The notes: generated by a model from the sequence alone, not told the origin. A stretch of 64,000 nt of DNA from Mesorhizobium waimense (GCF_003601975.1 NZ_QZWZ01000028.1:22605-86604); one strand, 5' to 3'; counted from the first letter of the stretch, positions 51,368 through 60,795 are shown. Numbers and translations: made by a program.

Positions 51368-52423
51368 TCAGTCAATCCCGAGCATCGCCCGGTTGGCGGC
51401 TTTGTTAGCGCCAGATTTCACAAAATCGTCGAAAGCGCGATCGGCGACACGGATGATGTGTTCGCGGATGAACTTGGCGCCCTCGGCGGCCCCGTCCTCT
51501 GGGTTCTTGATGAAACACTCCCACTCAAGTGTCGCCCATCCGTCGAAGCCATAAGTTGATAGCTTCGTGAAGATCGTGCCGAAATCAACCTGGCCGTCAC
51601 CGAGCGACCTGAAACGGCCTGCACGTTTGGACCATGGTTGGAAGCCGCCATATGCGCCGGTCTTGCCGTCTGGACGGAATTCCGCGTCCTTGACGTGGAA
51701 CATCTTGATCCGCTCATGGTAGTGATCGATGAAAGCCAGATAGTCCAAGGCCTGCAGCACAAAATGGCTAGGGTCATAGAGGATGTTGCAGCGCGGGTGG
51801 TTGCCGACCCGCTCAAGGAACATCTCGAAGGTCAGTCCGTCATGAACATCCTCGCAGGGATGGATCTCGAAGCAGAGGTCCACACCCTGCTCATCGAAAT
51901 CGTTGAGTATCGGCAGCCAGCGACGGGCGAGTTCATCGAAGGCATCGTCGACCAGACCTTCCGGCCATTGCGGATAAGGATAGAGGTAAGGCCAGAGCAA
52001 CGTGCCGGTGAAACTCACGTGGCGGTCGATCCCGAGATTGCGCGAGGCTCGCGCGGCAAACTTCATCTGTTCCTCAGCCCACGCCCGCCGCGCGGCAGGG
52101 TTGTTATGAACGGCTGCGGGCGCGAAGCTATCCATGATCCGGTCGTGAGCAGGATGCACCGCTACCAACTGGCCAGTGATGTGCGAGCCGAGCTCCGGAA
52201 GTTCCAGACCCTTCTCGGCAACGACACCCTTGAGTTCATCGCAGTAGGTCTTGCTTTCGGCCGCGAGCTTCATATCGATGAGGCGCGTGTCCCAGGTCGG
52301 AATTTGTACTCCGGCGAAGCCCTTGTTGGCGACCCAGCCGGCGATGTCGGGAAGGGTGTTGAAGGGCGATTCGTCGGTTGCGAACTGGGCCAGGTATATG
52401 CCAGGCCCCTTGATCGTTCTCAT
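51368..52423 (-). CDS. TIM-barrel sugar isomerase/epimerase (IolE/MocC-like superfamily)
   Basis: A 351-residue xylose-isomerase-like TIM-barrel protein, started at 52423 behind AGGAGG. Metal-binding positions can be seen in CFEIHPCEDVHDG (Glu), ILYDPSHFVLQ (Asp, His), MFHVKDAEF (His) and TLEWECF (Glu). It is longer than IolE inosose dehydratase (about 300 residues) but belongs to the same superfamily as IolE, IolI and rhizopine MocC. With IolD in the row it may fill the dehydratase or isomerase step, or act on a modified cyclitol. Confidence 0.85.
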   Translation of the reverse strand: MRTIKGPGIYLAQFATDESPFNTLPDIAGWVANKGFAGVQIPTWDTRLIDMKLAAESKTYCDELKGVVAEKGLELPELGSHITGQLVAVHPAHDRIMDSFAPAAVHNNPAARRAWAEEQMKFAARASRNLGIDRHVSFTGTLLWPYLYPYPQWPEGLVDDAFDELARRWLPILNDFDEQGVDLCFEIHPCEDVHDGLTFEMFLERVGNHPRCNILYDPSHFVLQALDYLAFIDHYHERIKMFHVKDAEFRPDGKTGAYGGFQPWSKRAGRFRSLGDGQVDFGTIFTKLSTYGFDGWATLEWECFIKNPEDGAAEGAKFIREHIIRVADRAFDDFVKSGANKAANRAMLGID

Positions 52424-52433
52424 AGTTGCCTCC

Positions 52434-53252
52434 TCATGCAGAAAGAGCCATTGCCGGAGCTGGCGGGCCGCCGTCATAAGCTCCCCAGACCGATTGATCG
52501 AAGTGGACGACGGCGCCCGTCATCATCCCGGAATCGTCCGATGCCAGGAAGAGAACCGCGCGGGCAACTTCCTCGGGTGAGAGGAGACGGCCGAATGGCT
52601 GAGCGGCTGCGGCCTTGGCCAGCCAATCGGGTTCCGCGTGATGGTACTCGCGCTGCACCTTGTCCTCTCCGTCTGAAGCCATCCAGCCGATGTCGAGCTG
52701 GTTCACCCGGATCTGGTTGCGCATAAGAGCGTATCCAGTATTCCGGGTTAGGGTCGCGAGCGCTCCCTTCGATGCTGAGTACGATGACAGGAAGGGTTGC
52801 CCGGCCCGTTCAGACGCCGAGCCGATGTTGACGACGCTTCCTTTGATGCCCCGACTAATCATCAGCTTCGCGGCTTCCTGCATCAGGAAGAACGGCGCCC
52901 GCACGTTGATTGCGAACATTCGATTGAACAGTTCGGGAGACGTATCGAGCAGATTTCCGCGGTCAGTAAGGCCGGCCGCATTCACGAGGATGTCGACGCG
53001 CTCGTGTTTGCCTTCTACGTGGGCCAAAACTGCCCGGCAATGGTCGACGTTCTGAAGGTCTGCCACCACGAAAGAGACATCGACGCCAGTGTCGGCAGTG
53101 ATTGCTTTCGCGACAGACTCGCCTTTCTCGCGGTCGCGACCGCAGGTCACGATCCCCGCTGCGCCTGCTTGGGCGAAAAGCCTGGCAATGGCCGCGCCGA
53201 GTCCCTGCGTGCCGCCGGTGACGACCGCTATTTTTCCATCAATTCGGTTCAC
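52434..53252 (-). CDS. short-chain dehydrogenase/reductase of the cyclitol row
   Basis: A 272-residue SDR from the GTG at 53252, one base after the IolD stop. Cofactor motif TGGTQGLG at residues 12-19, NAAG motif in VDILVNAAGLTDRGN, catalytic Tyr and Lys in SSYSASKGALATL. Its C-terminal VVHFDQSVWGAYDGGP is typical of polyol/inositol-associated SDRs. The usual inositol operon does not need an SDR at this position, so it may oxidise or epimerise a hydroxyl on another cyclitol. Confidence 0.9.
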   Translation of the reverse strand: MNRIDGKIAVVTGGTQGLGAAIARLFAQAGAAGIVTCGRDREKGESVAKAITADTGVDVSFVVADLQNVDHCRAVLAHVEGKHERVDILVNAAGLTDRGNLLDTSPELFNRMFAINVRAPFFLMQEAAKLMISRGIKGSVVNIGSASERAGQPFLSSYSASKGALATLTRNTGYALMRNQIRVNQLDIGWMASDGEDKVQREYHHAEPDWLAKAAAAQPFGRLLSPEEVARAVLFLASDDSGMMTGAVVHFDQSVWGAYDGGPPAPAMALSA

Positions 53253-53253
53253 T

Positions 53254-55104
53254 TCACACTCCGACCCGCTGCTTCCCGCGGATTTCAATTTGCTGGGCAC
53301 GCGCTTTCTGGACGGACTCCCGCTCGGAGACTTCCGGCACACCAACGTCCCAGTCTGCATCTCCTGGCACCCAGGCGAAGGCATCGGTGACAATTGTGAT
53401 GACCGTGGTGCGATCCGTCTCTTGCGCCCACTCCATTGCGGCCTCGAGATCGGCAAGGCTTTCGCAACGGCGAGCTAAAGCACCCATGGATTCTGCGTGC
53501 TTCACAAAGTCGACCGCAAACGGCTCTTTGACGCGGCAATCCTTGAGGAGATTGTTGAAGCCCGGGACACCCTTGAACTGCTGCAGCCGGTTGATGACAG
53601 CAAAGCCGCCATTGTCGCAAACCACCACGATCATCTTGTGACCGGTGAGCACAGTCGAGTAGATGTCGGAATTCATCATCATGTACGTGCCGTCTCCGAT
53701 CATCACGATCGGCGTGCCATCACCATCCTTCGCCATGGCGTGACCCCAACCAGCGGCGATCTCATAGCCCATACAGCTGAAACCGAACTCGCAATCGAAG
53801 GTGTTGCTCTGCTTCACCCGCCAGCCTTTGGTGACTTCTCCCGGTGTGCCGCCGGCAGCAGCAATCAACGTGTCATTCGGCTTGGCGACCTGATTAACAA
53901 CCGCGACTACCTGGGCGTAGGTGGGAACGGGGCCGTTGGTGGGGGCCTGATATTCGTCGAGTAGTCTGTTCCAGTCTGCGAACAGCGCCTTTGCATGCTT
54001 CATATGGTCGGGGCTCGCGTTCCAGTCGCCGAGCGCCGCGTCCAGTTCGGTCACCGTTTCGAGCGCGTCGCCGACGACTGCGATCGCGCGATGCTTGGTC
54101 GCGTCATAGCGGGCAGTGTTGATCGAAATGAATCTGGCGTCTCGCCGGAATGCAGTCCAAGAGCCTGTCGTGAAGTCTTGCAGCCGTGTTCCTATCGCCA
54201 GAATGACATCGGCGTCCCCAGCGAGGGCATTCGCAGAGGTCGAGCCAATGATGCCAATCGGCCCGGCGTGCGCGGGATGGTCGTGTGTGAGCGCGCTTTT
54301 GCCGGCTATGGTCTCTACGATGGGAATGCCACGGCGAACCGCAAAATCTGCGACCAGTTCCTCGGCCAACGAGTAGCGAACGCCGCCGCCTGATATGATG
54401 AGCGGCTTCTTTGCCTTCTTTAACAGATTCACAGCCTCGGAAAGTTTGGTGCGGTCCGGCCTGGGACGCGGTATTGCCCAGGTCGTCGGCTCGAAGAATG
54501 CAAGCGGGTAGTCGTACGCCACCTCCTGCGCGTCTTGAGCGAGACCCAGGAAGGCAGGCCCGCAATCGGCTGGGTCCAGCATTGCAGCGACCGCTTGGGG
54601 TAAAGACGAAATAATCTGCTCGGGGAGCAGGATGCGATCCCAATAGCGGGTCACGGCCTTGAAGGCGTCATTGACGGATATGGTCGGATCGGTGAAGTGC
54701 TCAACTTGCTGCATGACCGGATCCGGCACGCGACTGGCGAAAACATCGCCCGCAAGGAGAAGCACCGGCAGACGATTGGCATGTGCCGTTCCGGCAGCGG
54801 TTATCATGTTGGTCGCGCCTGGTCCGATCGATGTCGCGGCAACCATCAGCCGGCGACGTCGATATGCCTTCGCAAAGGCAACGGCCGCGAGGGCCATCGA
54901 CTGCTCGTTCTGACCGCGCCAGGTCGGCAATTTGTCCTGCACCGCCTCAAGCGCTTCGGAAAGGCAGGTGACGTTGCCATGGCCAAAAATGCCGAAAACG
55001 CCAGCGAACAAGGACACCTTGTGCCCATCTATCTCCGTGAATTGATTGCACAAATAGCGCACTAGCGCCTGCGCCATCGTCAGGCGCACGGTCTCGCGGG
55101 ACAT
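53254..55104 (-). CDS. iolD: 3D-(3,5/4)-trihydroxycyclohexane-1,2-dione hydrolase (IolD)
   Basis: A 616-residue ThDP enzyme. The ATG at 55104 follows GGGAGGAG and is preferred over the ATG at 55119, which lies upstream of that site. LTMAQALVRYLCNQFTEIDG at the start, FGIFGHGNVTCLSEALEAVQ and IGPGATNMITAAGTAHANRL are characteristic of IolD rather than acetolactate synthase; the pyrophosphate motif is in MIGDGTYMMMNSDIYSTV. IolD opens the ring of trihydroxycyclohexanedione to 5-deoxy-D-glucuronate, so the compound handled by this island should pass through a cyclohexanedione. First gene of the leftward row. Confidence 0.92.
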   Translation of the reverse strand: MSRETVRLTMAQALVRYLCNQFTEIDGHKVSLFAGVFGIFGHGNVTCLSEALEAVQDKLPTWRGQNEQSMALAAVAFAKAYRRRRLMVAATSIGPGATNMITAAGTAHANRLPVLLLAGDVFASRVPDPVMQQVEHFTDPTISVNDAFKAVTRYWDRILLPEQIISSLPQAVAAMLDPADCGPAFLGLAQDAQEVAYDYPLAFFEPTTWAIPRPRPDRTKLSEAVNLLKKAKKPLIISGGGVRYSLAEELVADFAVRRGIPIVETIAGKSALTHDHPAHAGPIGIIGSTSANALAGDADVILAIGTRLQDFTTGSWTAFRRDARFISINTARYDATKHRAIAVVGDALETVTELDAALGDWNASPDHMKHAKALFADWNRLLDEYQAPTNGPVPTYAQVVAVVNQVAKPNDTLIAAAGGTPGEVTKGWRVKQSNTFDCEFGFSCMGYEIAAGWGHAMAKDGDGTPIVMIGDGTYMMMNSDIYSTVLTGHKMIVVVCDNGGFAVINRLQQFKGVPGFNNLLKDCRVKEPFAVDFVKHAESMGALARRCESLADLEAAMEWAQETDRTTVITIVTDAFAWVPGDADWDVGVPEVSERESVQKARAQQIEIRGKQRVGV

Positions 55105-55152
55105 CGCATCTCCTCCCATGCATCAGGTTTCGCGATACCTACGAAATATTTA

Positions 55153-55200
55153 TTGACAATGCAAGAGTTCCGCAACAAACATTGCAAAATTGTGCGGAAC
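55153..55200. promoter_or_regulatory. divergent iolD-iolG promoter region with inverted repeats
   Basis: GTTCCGCA (55167-55174) and TGCGGAAC (55193-55200) form a perfect inverted repeat 18 bases apart. Overlapping it are TGCAA (55160-55164) and TTGCA (55182-55186), the same half-sites seen before the ABC and rpiR genes. A -35-like TTGACA lies at 55153-55158. These probably mark rightward and leftward promoters under the RpiR regulator. Confidence 0.55.
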
Positions 55201-55214
55201 GGGAGGACTCCTTG

Positions 55215-56218
55215 TTGAAAATTGCAGTGCTTGGCTGCGGTAGGATCGGTCGGATGCATGCGGCTAACATCGCTGCGCATCCACGTGCATCGCTGGCCGG
55301 CGTGCTCGATGTGCATCGTCCCGCGGCTCAAGAATTGGGCACGAAACTGGGAGTGCCGGTTTTTGATACTGTCGATGATCTGATCGAGAGTGAGCATGTC
55401 GACGCGATACTGATCGCAACATCCACGCCCACCCACGCTGATTTGATTGAGAAGGCGGTTGCCGCCGGCAAACCAGTCCTTTGCGAAAAGCCAATCGATC
55501 TCGACCTGGGCCGCGTGCAAAAGTGTGCAGAGGCCATCCGATCCAAGAGCGATGTCCCTATCATGTTGGGCTTTGTCAGGCGTTTCGACCCCGGCCATCG
55601 GGCGCTTCGCGACGCGATCCGTGCTGGGGAGATCGGCGATCTCCATCAAGTAATCATCACATCCCGCGATCCTGGAATGCCCCCGGTGGCCTATGCAGAG
55701 GCTTCCGGCGGTATTTTCCGTGACATGACCATTCACGACTTCGATATGGCGCGGTTCGTACTCGCCGAAGAAGTTACCGAAGTATTCGCAGCCGGAAGTC
55801 GACTAATCGACACGGCGTTTATGGACCGACTGGACGACTACGATACCGTTTCGGTCGTCCTTAAGACGACTACTGGCAAGCAATGCATCATCAACAATTC
55901 GAGGCAAGCAACTTACGGCTACGACCAGCGTGTTGAGGCCTTGGGGTCCGGGGGCATGCTGGTGTCGGAAAATCGCCGGCCGCACATGACGAGCCTCCAT
56001 GGGCCAGACTTCACGGGCAAGGCGGCGCCGCTTCTCAACTTTTTCATCGATCGATACGCCGAGGCTTTCATGGCCGAAATCGGCGCCTTCGTGGATGCCA
56101 TCGAAACGGGAAAAAGGCCGGAAGTCGGGTTCGAGGACGGCCATGCGGCCCTCGTCCTGGCCGAGGCGGCAATCAGTCGGCCGAGCGCCGCACCATCAGC
56201 ATCAGTGAGATTGGGTGA
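55215..56218 (+). pseudogene. iolG: inositol 2-dehydrogenase (IolG-like), frameshift near the 3' end
   Basis: A Gfo/Idh/MocA dehydrogenase, started at a TTG (55215; 55212 also possible) behind GGGAGGA. Rossmann motif AVLGCGRIGRMHAANIAAH, VLCEKPIDLDLG, and catalytic Asp/His in IFRDMTIHDFDMARF fit IolG. Near 56174 the expected AEAAIQSAAERRTISISEIG is broken: one C seems missing in GCAATCAGTCGG, shifting the frame so that translation runs to 56306 through the start of the next gene. Restoring the base gives the family C-terminus and a stop at 56216-56218, three bases before the next ATG. Only about 15 terminal residues change, so activity may survive; a sequencing error is possible. Confidence 0.8.
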
Positions 56219-56221
56219 TCC

Positions 56222-57652
56222 ATGTATAAGAACTATGGTCTGTTCATCGATGGCCAGTGGATGGCCTCATCGGACAAGATGCAAGCCGAAGTCGTCAGCC
56301 CCGTAAGCGACCAAACAATGGGCGCTGTGCCCGTTGCGACCGTGGCTGATACCGAGGCCGCTCTCGCGTCGGCCGCTAGAGGGCTGCGGGAATGGCGGTC
56401 CACGAGCGGGTTCGCCCGTGCTGACGCCCTTCACAAGATCGCGGACGAGATGACGCGGCGCGCCGAGGAAGCCAAACGCATGATTTCGCTTGAGACGGGC
56501 AAACCCGTCGCCCAAGCGGAGCGGGAATGGGCATTGGCGATCGATCAATTCAGATGGTTCGCTGAAGAGGCGCGGCGGATTTACGGCAGGATCATCGAAT
56601 CGCGGGTTCCCGGCGGCCGCTTCGAAGTATTCCGCGAGCCGGTTGGCATCGTCGGCGCCTTCACCGCCTGGAACTTTCCCGCTGCACTTGTCGCTCGAAA
56701 AGTCGCGCCGGCGCTGGCTGCCGGCTGCTCCGTCGTCCTGCGCCCTTCAAGCCAAACGCCAGGCGTCGCCATGGTGATGGTTGACTGCATGGGTGTCCTT
56801 CCCAAGGGCGCCGTCAACCTGGTGGTGGGACCGACGGCCACGACCTATGCCCCGATCATGGCCGACAAGGCGGTGCGAAAAGTGTCCTTGACCGGCTCGA
56901 CCCGCGTCGGCCAGCAGATGATCCGGGATGCGGCGGACACCGTCAAGAAAGTGTCGATGGAACTTGGCGGCAACGCGCCCTTGATCGTCTATGACGACGC
57001 GGATCTCGAGCTCGCGCTCAACGTTTCGGTGCCGACGAAATTCGGCAATGCCGGCCAGGTGTGCGTGACGCCCGATCGGTTCTTCATCCATGACAGCCTT
57101 CACGACCAGTTCGTCGATGGTTTCGTCAAAAGGGCCAAGGCCCTCAAGCTAGGCGATGGGCTTGATCCGTCGACCCAGATGGGCCCGCTGATCAACGCAG
57201 CGCGCTTCAGAGAGATCGAGGCCATCGTTGCCGATGCGGTGAAAGCAGGCGCGACATTGGTCGCTGGCGGCAGTCGCGCGGCGGGCCTCAATTCGGGCCA
57301 CTTCTTCGAGCCGACCGTCCTGAGCGATGTCACCGACGATATGAAGGTCTTCGACCAGGAGAACTTCGGTCCCATCGCGGCAATCACACGCTTCACCGAG
57401 GAAGAGGAAGCAGTCTCCCGGGCAAATGCCTCGGACATGGGCCTGTCCGCCTATGCATTTACCCGTTCGCCTGGTCGAGCCCGTCGGACCGTTTCCGCAC
57501 TGAAGGCTGGGATGGTCGGGATCAACAGCTTTGCCTTGGCGGCATCCGAAGCTCCGTTCGGCGGCACCAACCACTCCGGCATGGGACGAGAAGGCGGTAC
57601 CGAAGGCATTAGCGACTACCTCGATACCAAGCTCGCACAGGTCGTGTTCTAG
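56222..57652 (+). CDS. NAD(P)-dependent (semi)aldehyde dehydrogenase, GabD-like
   Basis: A 476-residue aldehyde dehydrogenase. Cofactor-side segment VGAFTAWNFPAALVARKVAP, general-base Glu in SMELGGNAPL, nucleophilic Cys in NAGQVCVTPDRFF, and the C-terminal GGTNHSGMGREGG are all in place. Closest style is the succinate-semialdehyde dehydrogenase group rather than the CoA-acylating IolA. It would oxidise a semialdehyde produced after ring opening and aldol cleavage to the free acid instead of to acetyl-CoA. Confidence 0.9.
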   Translation: MYKNYGLFIDGQWMASSDKMQAEVVSPVSDQTMGAVPVATVADTEAALASAARGLREWRSTSGFARADALHKIADEMTRRAEEAKRMISLETGKPVAQAEREWALAIDQFRWFAEEARRIYGRIIESRVPGGRFEVFREPVGIVGAFTAWNFPAALVARKVAPALAAGCSVVLRPSSQTPGVAMVMVDCMGVLPKGAVNLVVGPTATTYAPIMADKAVRKVSLTGSTRVGQQMIRDAADTVKKVSMELGGNAPLIVYDDADLELALNVSVPTKFGNAGQVCVTPDRFFIHDSLHDQFVDGFVKRAKALKLGDGLDPSTQMGPLINAARFREIEAIVADAVKAGATLVAGGSRAAGLNSGHFFEPTVLSDVTDDMKVFDQENFGPIAAITRFTEEEEAVSRANASDMGLSAYAFTRSPGRARRTVSALKAGMVGINSFALAASEAPFGGTNHSGMGREGGTEGISDYLDTKLAQVVF

Positions 57653-57661
57653 GAGGCTGCG

Positions 57662-58471
57662 ATGATAAAGAACAAACTGAAGCAGATTTGGGCGGAAGGT
57701 CGACCGACAATCAATGGCTGGCTCTCGATCGGGAACGCCTTCACAGCCGAAATCATGGCCGCACAGGGCTATGACTCTGTTTCAATCGATATCCAGCATG
57801 GCGCTTTGGACTATTCTGCCGTGCTGCCCATGTTTCAGGCCATGCGCGCTTCAGGCGTCGTGCCTATGGCGCGCGTTCCCTGGCTTGAACCCGGCATCAT
57901 CATGAAGGCGCTCGACGCTGGGGCCTACGGCATCATTTGTCCGATGGTAAACACCGGAGGGCAGGCCGCAGAGTTCGTCAGCTACCTGCGTTACCCGCCA
58001 CTAGGACAACGGAGCTTTGGACCAACAAGGGTCAGCTTTGCCGCGGGGGCGAACTACGCTGGCGAAGCCAATGACGAAATCCTGGCTTTTGCGATGGTCG
58101 AGACCAAGCAGGCGATGGACAACCTCGACGACATTGCCGCTACACCCGGCTTGGACGGAATCTATGTGGGGCCGGCTGATCTGACCCTCAGCGTGACGGA
58201 CGGCAGACTCTCCCCCGGCTTCGACCGTGAAGAGCCTGAGATGCTCGATGCGCTGCACCGGATCGTGGCTGCCTGCAAAGCGAACGGCATAAAGGCTGCC
58301 TTGCACTGCGGCACTGCAGAGTATGCGGCCCGGGCAATCGAGTGGGGATTCAACATGACCACCGTTGCTGGGGATTCCCGCTTACTGGCTGCAGCCGCCG
58401 CGGCAAGTGTGGGCCGGTTTCGTGAACTGGTGGGTCGCGTCGCTGTCGCCGGAGAGAAGGGGGCTTACTGA
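57662..58471 (+). CDS. HpcH/HpaI-family aldolase
   Basis: A 269-residue class II aldolase of the HpcH/HpaI family. Visible features are LSIGNAFTAEIMAAQGYDSV, SIDIQHGALDY (base/metal region), PMARVPWLEPGIIMKALDAG and the metal Glu/Asp pair split between VETKQAMDNL and GIYVGPADLTLS. It cleaves 2-oxo-3-deoxy or 4-hydroxy-2-oxo acids to pyruvate plus an aldehyde. In standard inositol breakdown this job belongs to IolJ acting on a phosphorylated compound; here an unphosphorylated route is suggested. It overlaps the next gene by one base (TGATG). Confidence 0.9.
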   Translation: MIKNKLKQIWAEGRPTINGWLSIGNAFTAEIMAAQGYDSVSIDIQHGALDYSAVLPMFQAMRASGVVPMARVPWLEPGIIMKALDAGAYGIICPMVNTGGQAAEFVSYLRYPPLGQRSFGPTRVSFAAGANYAGEANDEILAFAMVETKQAMDNLDDIAATPGLDGIYVGPADLTLSVTDGRLSPGFDREEPEMLDALHRIVAACKANGIKAALHCGTAEYAARAIEWGFNMTTVAGDSRLLAAAAAASVGRFRELVGRVAVAGEKGAY

Positions 58472-59439
58472 TGCCACACATCCTCGTTGCCGGGAAACTG
58501 CATCCCTCCGGAGTAGCGCTCCTGAACAGCCTGCCGGATGTCACATTCGACTATATCGAGGAAGTGTCCGAGCAGTCCTATGCGCCACTGATCGGCAACG
58601 CTGATGCGCTTGTCCTTCGCACTCAACCCTTGTCGGCCGAGACCGTCGCGAAGGCCGATCGCCTGAGGGTCGTCTCTCGGCATGGCGTCGGCTATGACGC
58701 GGTACATTTGCCGTCGTTGAACGAGCGCGGCATCGCATTGACTGTCGTTGGAGATGTAAACTCTGTCTCCGTTGCTGAGCACGCCATGATGCTCATTCTT
58801 GCTGCATCCAAGCGCGCGGTTCGTGCCGATCGTGCGGTGCGGCAGGCAGATGAATGGGGATGGCGCAACAAATTGGAGGCCGAGGAGATTTCAGGCAAGA
58901 ATCTCCTCATCGTCGGATTCGGCCGGATTGGTCGCCATCTGGCCCGCATGGCTTCCGGCTTTGGCATGGAGGTCAGAGCGTTCGACCCTTACTTGCAAGG
59001 CCAAGGCTGGCCCGAAGGCCCTGTCAGCGCGATAGACACGCTGCGTGAGGGGTTGTCGTGGGCCGACGCCGTTTCGATCAACATACCCAAGGCTGACCAG
59101 CCGCTGATTGGCCGCGCAGAATTTGCAGTTATGCGGCGCGGCGCCATCCTCGTGAATACGGCTAGAGGGGGCATTGTTGAAGAGTTGGCTCTCGTCGAGG
59201 CTTTGCACTCTGGCCAGGTCGGCGCTGCCGGCCTTGACGTCTTCGACCGCGAGCCGCCAGCCGAAGACGACCCGCTGGTCAATCTGGATCAGGTCATCCT
59301 CTCACCTCACATCGCGGGACTTACAAAAGAGTCCGGAGAGCGCATGGCCGTGGCTTCGGTTCGAAACGTGATCGATTTCTTTTCGGGGAAGATCGATCCG
59401 GCTCTAGTCGTCAACCGCTCCGCAGGGAAAGCCGCGTGA
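58471..59439 (+). CDS. D-isomer-specific 2-hydroxyacid dehydrogenase
   Basis: A 322-residue dehydrogenase of the SerA/GhrB type. The nucleotide-binding loop is LLIVGFGRIGRHLARMASGF; catalytic Arg in LVNTARGGIVEE, Glu in GLDVFDREPPAEDDPL, His in VILSPHIAGLTKES. It follows the aldolase gene by overlap. It could interconvert a 2-oxo acid and a 2-hydroxy acid, for instance hydroxypyruvate or tartronate-type products of a cyclitol. Confidence 0.9.
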   Translation: MPHILVAGKLHPSGVALLNSLPDVTFDYIEEVSEQSYAPLIGNADALVLRTQPLSAETVAKADRLRVVSRHGVGYDAVHLPSLNERGIALTVVGDVNSVSVAEHAMMLILAASKRAVRADRAVRQADEWGWRNKLEAEEISGKNLLIVGFGRIGRHLARMASGFGMEVRAFDPYLQGQGWPEGPVSAIDTLREGLSWADAVSINIPKADQPLIGRAEFAVMRRGAILVNTARGGIVEELALVEALHSGQVGAAGLDVFDREPPAEDDPLVNLDQVILSPHIAGLTKESGERMAVASVRNVIDFFSGKIDPALVVNRSAGKAA

Positions 59440-59521
59440 GGCGGCTATGGTCCGAGGCGGCACCTTGATGCAATACTTGTTGCGGTTTTATAAATCTATC
59501 ACATAGCGTTGCATTTTTCCT

Positions 59522-59570
59522 TTGACTCATCGTGTTTTGCAGAATACAGAATTATGCAATGAGCATTGCA
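59522..59570 (+). promoter_or_regulatory. promoter and inverted repeat before the sugar ABC operon
   Basis: TTGACT (59522-59527) and TACAGA (59545-59550) stand 17 bases apart as a plausible -35/-10 pair. Directly downstream, TGCAAT-GAGC-ATTGCA (59555-59570) is a perfect inverted repeat. TTGCA half-sites also occur at about 59512 and 59537. The arrangement suits repression by the RpiR protein encoded at 62952. Confidence 0.6.
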
Positions 59571-59661
59571 AGCGTCGATGTTCAGGCCGGGGAGGAGAAG
59601 GCGAGGAGAGATCTCTCTAGCTTCGCAGCTCCGGGTAACCATTGTTCCACGGGAGGTATAA

Positions 59662-60738
59662 ATGGAACGACTGATTTCTACCCTTTTCGCGTCAACCGTC
59701 ATTTCCGCAGCCCTGATTGGCGGTGCCGCCGCAGCGGACAAGGCAAAGGTTTTCTTCCTCCTGCCCAACGAAACGACGATCCGCTTCGAGAGCCGTGATG
59801 CCCCGTTTTTCGTTGCGGCCATGAAGGAGAAAGCTCCGGACGTTGAAGTCGTCGTCGCGAACGCCCAGGGTGACCCGTCCAAGCAGCAGTCTCAGGTCGA
59901 GGACGCCATTGCCCAGGGGGCGAAGGTCATCCTCCTCACCTCAGCCGACGCCAACCTGGCAGCCGGCGAACTGGCGGCGGCCGCCAAGGCGAATGTGCCG
60001 GTCGTCCTCTACGATCACGATGCCGTCGGCGGGAAGGCCGCGGCTCACGTCGTCTTCGACTCGCTTGCTGTCGGCCAGGAGCAGGGCAAGCGCGCCGCCG
60101 AGCTGATCAAGGCCATGTCGAAAACGCCGGTAAAGGTTGCTCGGGTCAAAGGCAACCAGGGTGAATACGGCACCAAACAGTATGAGGCGGGCCAGGACCA
60201 ATTCCTGAAGCCGTTGATCGACTCCGGCAAGATCCAGGTCGTCTGCGAGCAGTACACGCAGAACTGGGATCCGACGATCGCTCAGAGCTTCGCCGAAGAC
60301 TGCCTCACCAAGAATGGCGGCGACGTCGATGTGTTCATCGGCATGAACGACGGCACGACCGGTGGCTCGGTTGCGGCCCTGATTTCGCAGGGCTTCAAGC
60401 CAGGCGACAAGCTGGTGACCGGCGGACAGGACGCAACCGTTGAAGCGCTGCGCTACGTCGCGCAGGGCTGGCAGGACAACTCCGTCCTCAAAGATCTGAA
60501 AGTACAGGCGAACTATGCCGCCGATGTGGTCGCATCGATCGTGGCAGGCAAAGGCGTTCCGAAGGACCTGATCAACGGCAAGGTCAACAACACCTTCATG
60601 GACGTACCGGCAGTATTCCTTCCGGTCTCCAACATCACCAAGGACAACCTCGGCGATGTGGTGAAGGCCGGCGTGTGGACCTGGGCGGAAATCTGCAAGG
60701 GCATTGAAACGACGGATATCTGCAAGAAGAACCTGTAG
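59662..60738 (+). CDS. sugar/cyclitol ABC transporter, solute-binding protein
   Basis: A 358-residue periplasmic binding protein of the ribose/xylose/inositol group. Signal peptide MERLISTLFASTVISAALIG ends at GAAAADKA. Sugar-binding layout: FVAAMKEKAPDVEVVVANAQ, DAIAQGAKVILLTSADANL, VPVVLYDHDAVGGKAAAHVV, and DVFIGMNDGTTGGSVAALIS. By position it should bind the cyclitol handled by the surrounding enzymes. A stable hairpin follows it before the ATPase gene. Confidence 0.9.
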   Translation: MERLISTLFASTVISAALIGGAAAADKAKVFFLLPNETTIRFESRDAPFFVAAMKEKAPDVEVVVANAQGDPSKQQSQVEDAIAQGAKVILLTSADANLAAGELAAAAKANVPVVLYDHDAVGGKAAAHVVFDSLAVGQEQGKRAAELIKAMSKTPVKVARVKGNQGEYGTKQYEAGQDQFLKPLIDSGKIQVVCEQYTQNWDPTIAQSFAEDCLTKNGGDVDVFIGMNDGTTGGSVAALISQGFKPGDKLVTGGQDATVEALRYVAQGWQDNSVLKDLKVQANYAADVVASIVAGKGVPKDLINGKVNNTFMDVPAVFLPVSNITKDNLGDVVKAGVWTWAEICKGIETTDICKKNL

Positions 60739-60745
60739 AGCCGCG

Positions 60746-60776
60746 AAAAGGGGGGCCACCGAGGATGGCCCCCTTT
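60746..60776 (+). terminator. stem-loop between binding-protein and ATPase genes
   Basis: AAAGGGGGGCCA and TGGCCCCCTTT pair with one bulged G around CCGAGGA. Eight bases after the stop at 60738. Like the hairpin at 29007, it probably stabilises the binding-protein mRNA while reducing readthrough. Confidence 0.65.
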
Positions 60777-60795
60777 AGCCCGGGAGGAGGAGACG

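Noticed and set aside
53254..55104. IolD called as acetolactate synthase
   Set aside because: The N-terminal and central segments are specific to the trihydroxycyclohexanedione hydrolase group, and it stands with inositol-type dehydrogenases.
55153..59570. GGAA-N6-TTCC sites known for the Sinorhizobium IolR
   Set aside because: I looked for this palindrome in both promoter regions and found no copy; the TTGCA/TGCAA repeats are the better candidates.
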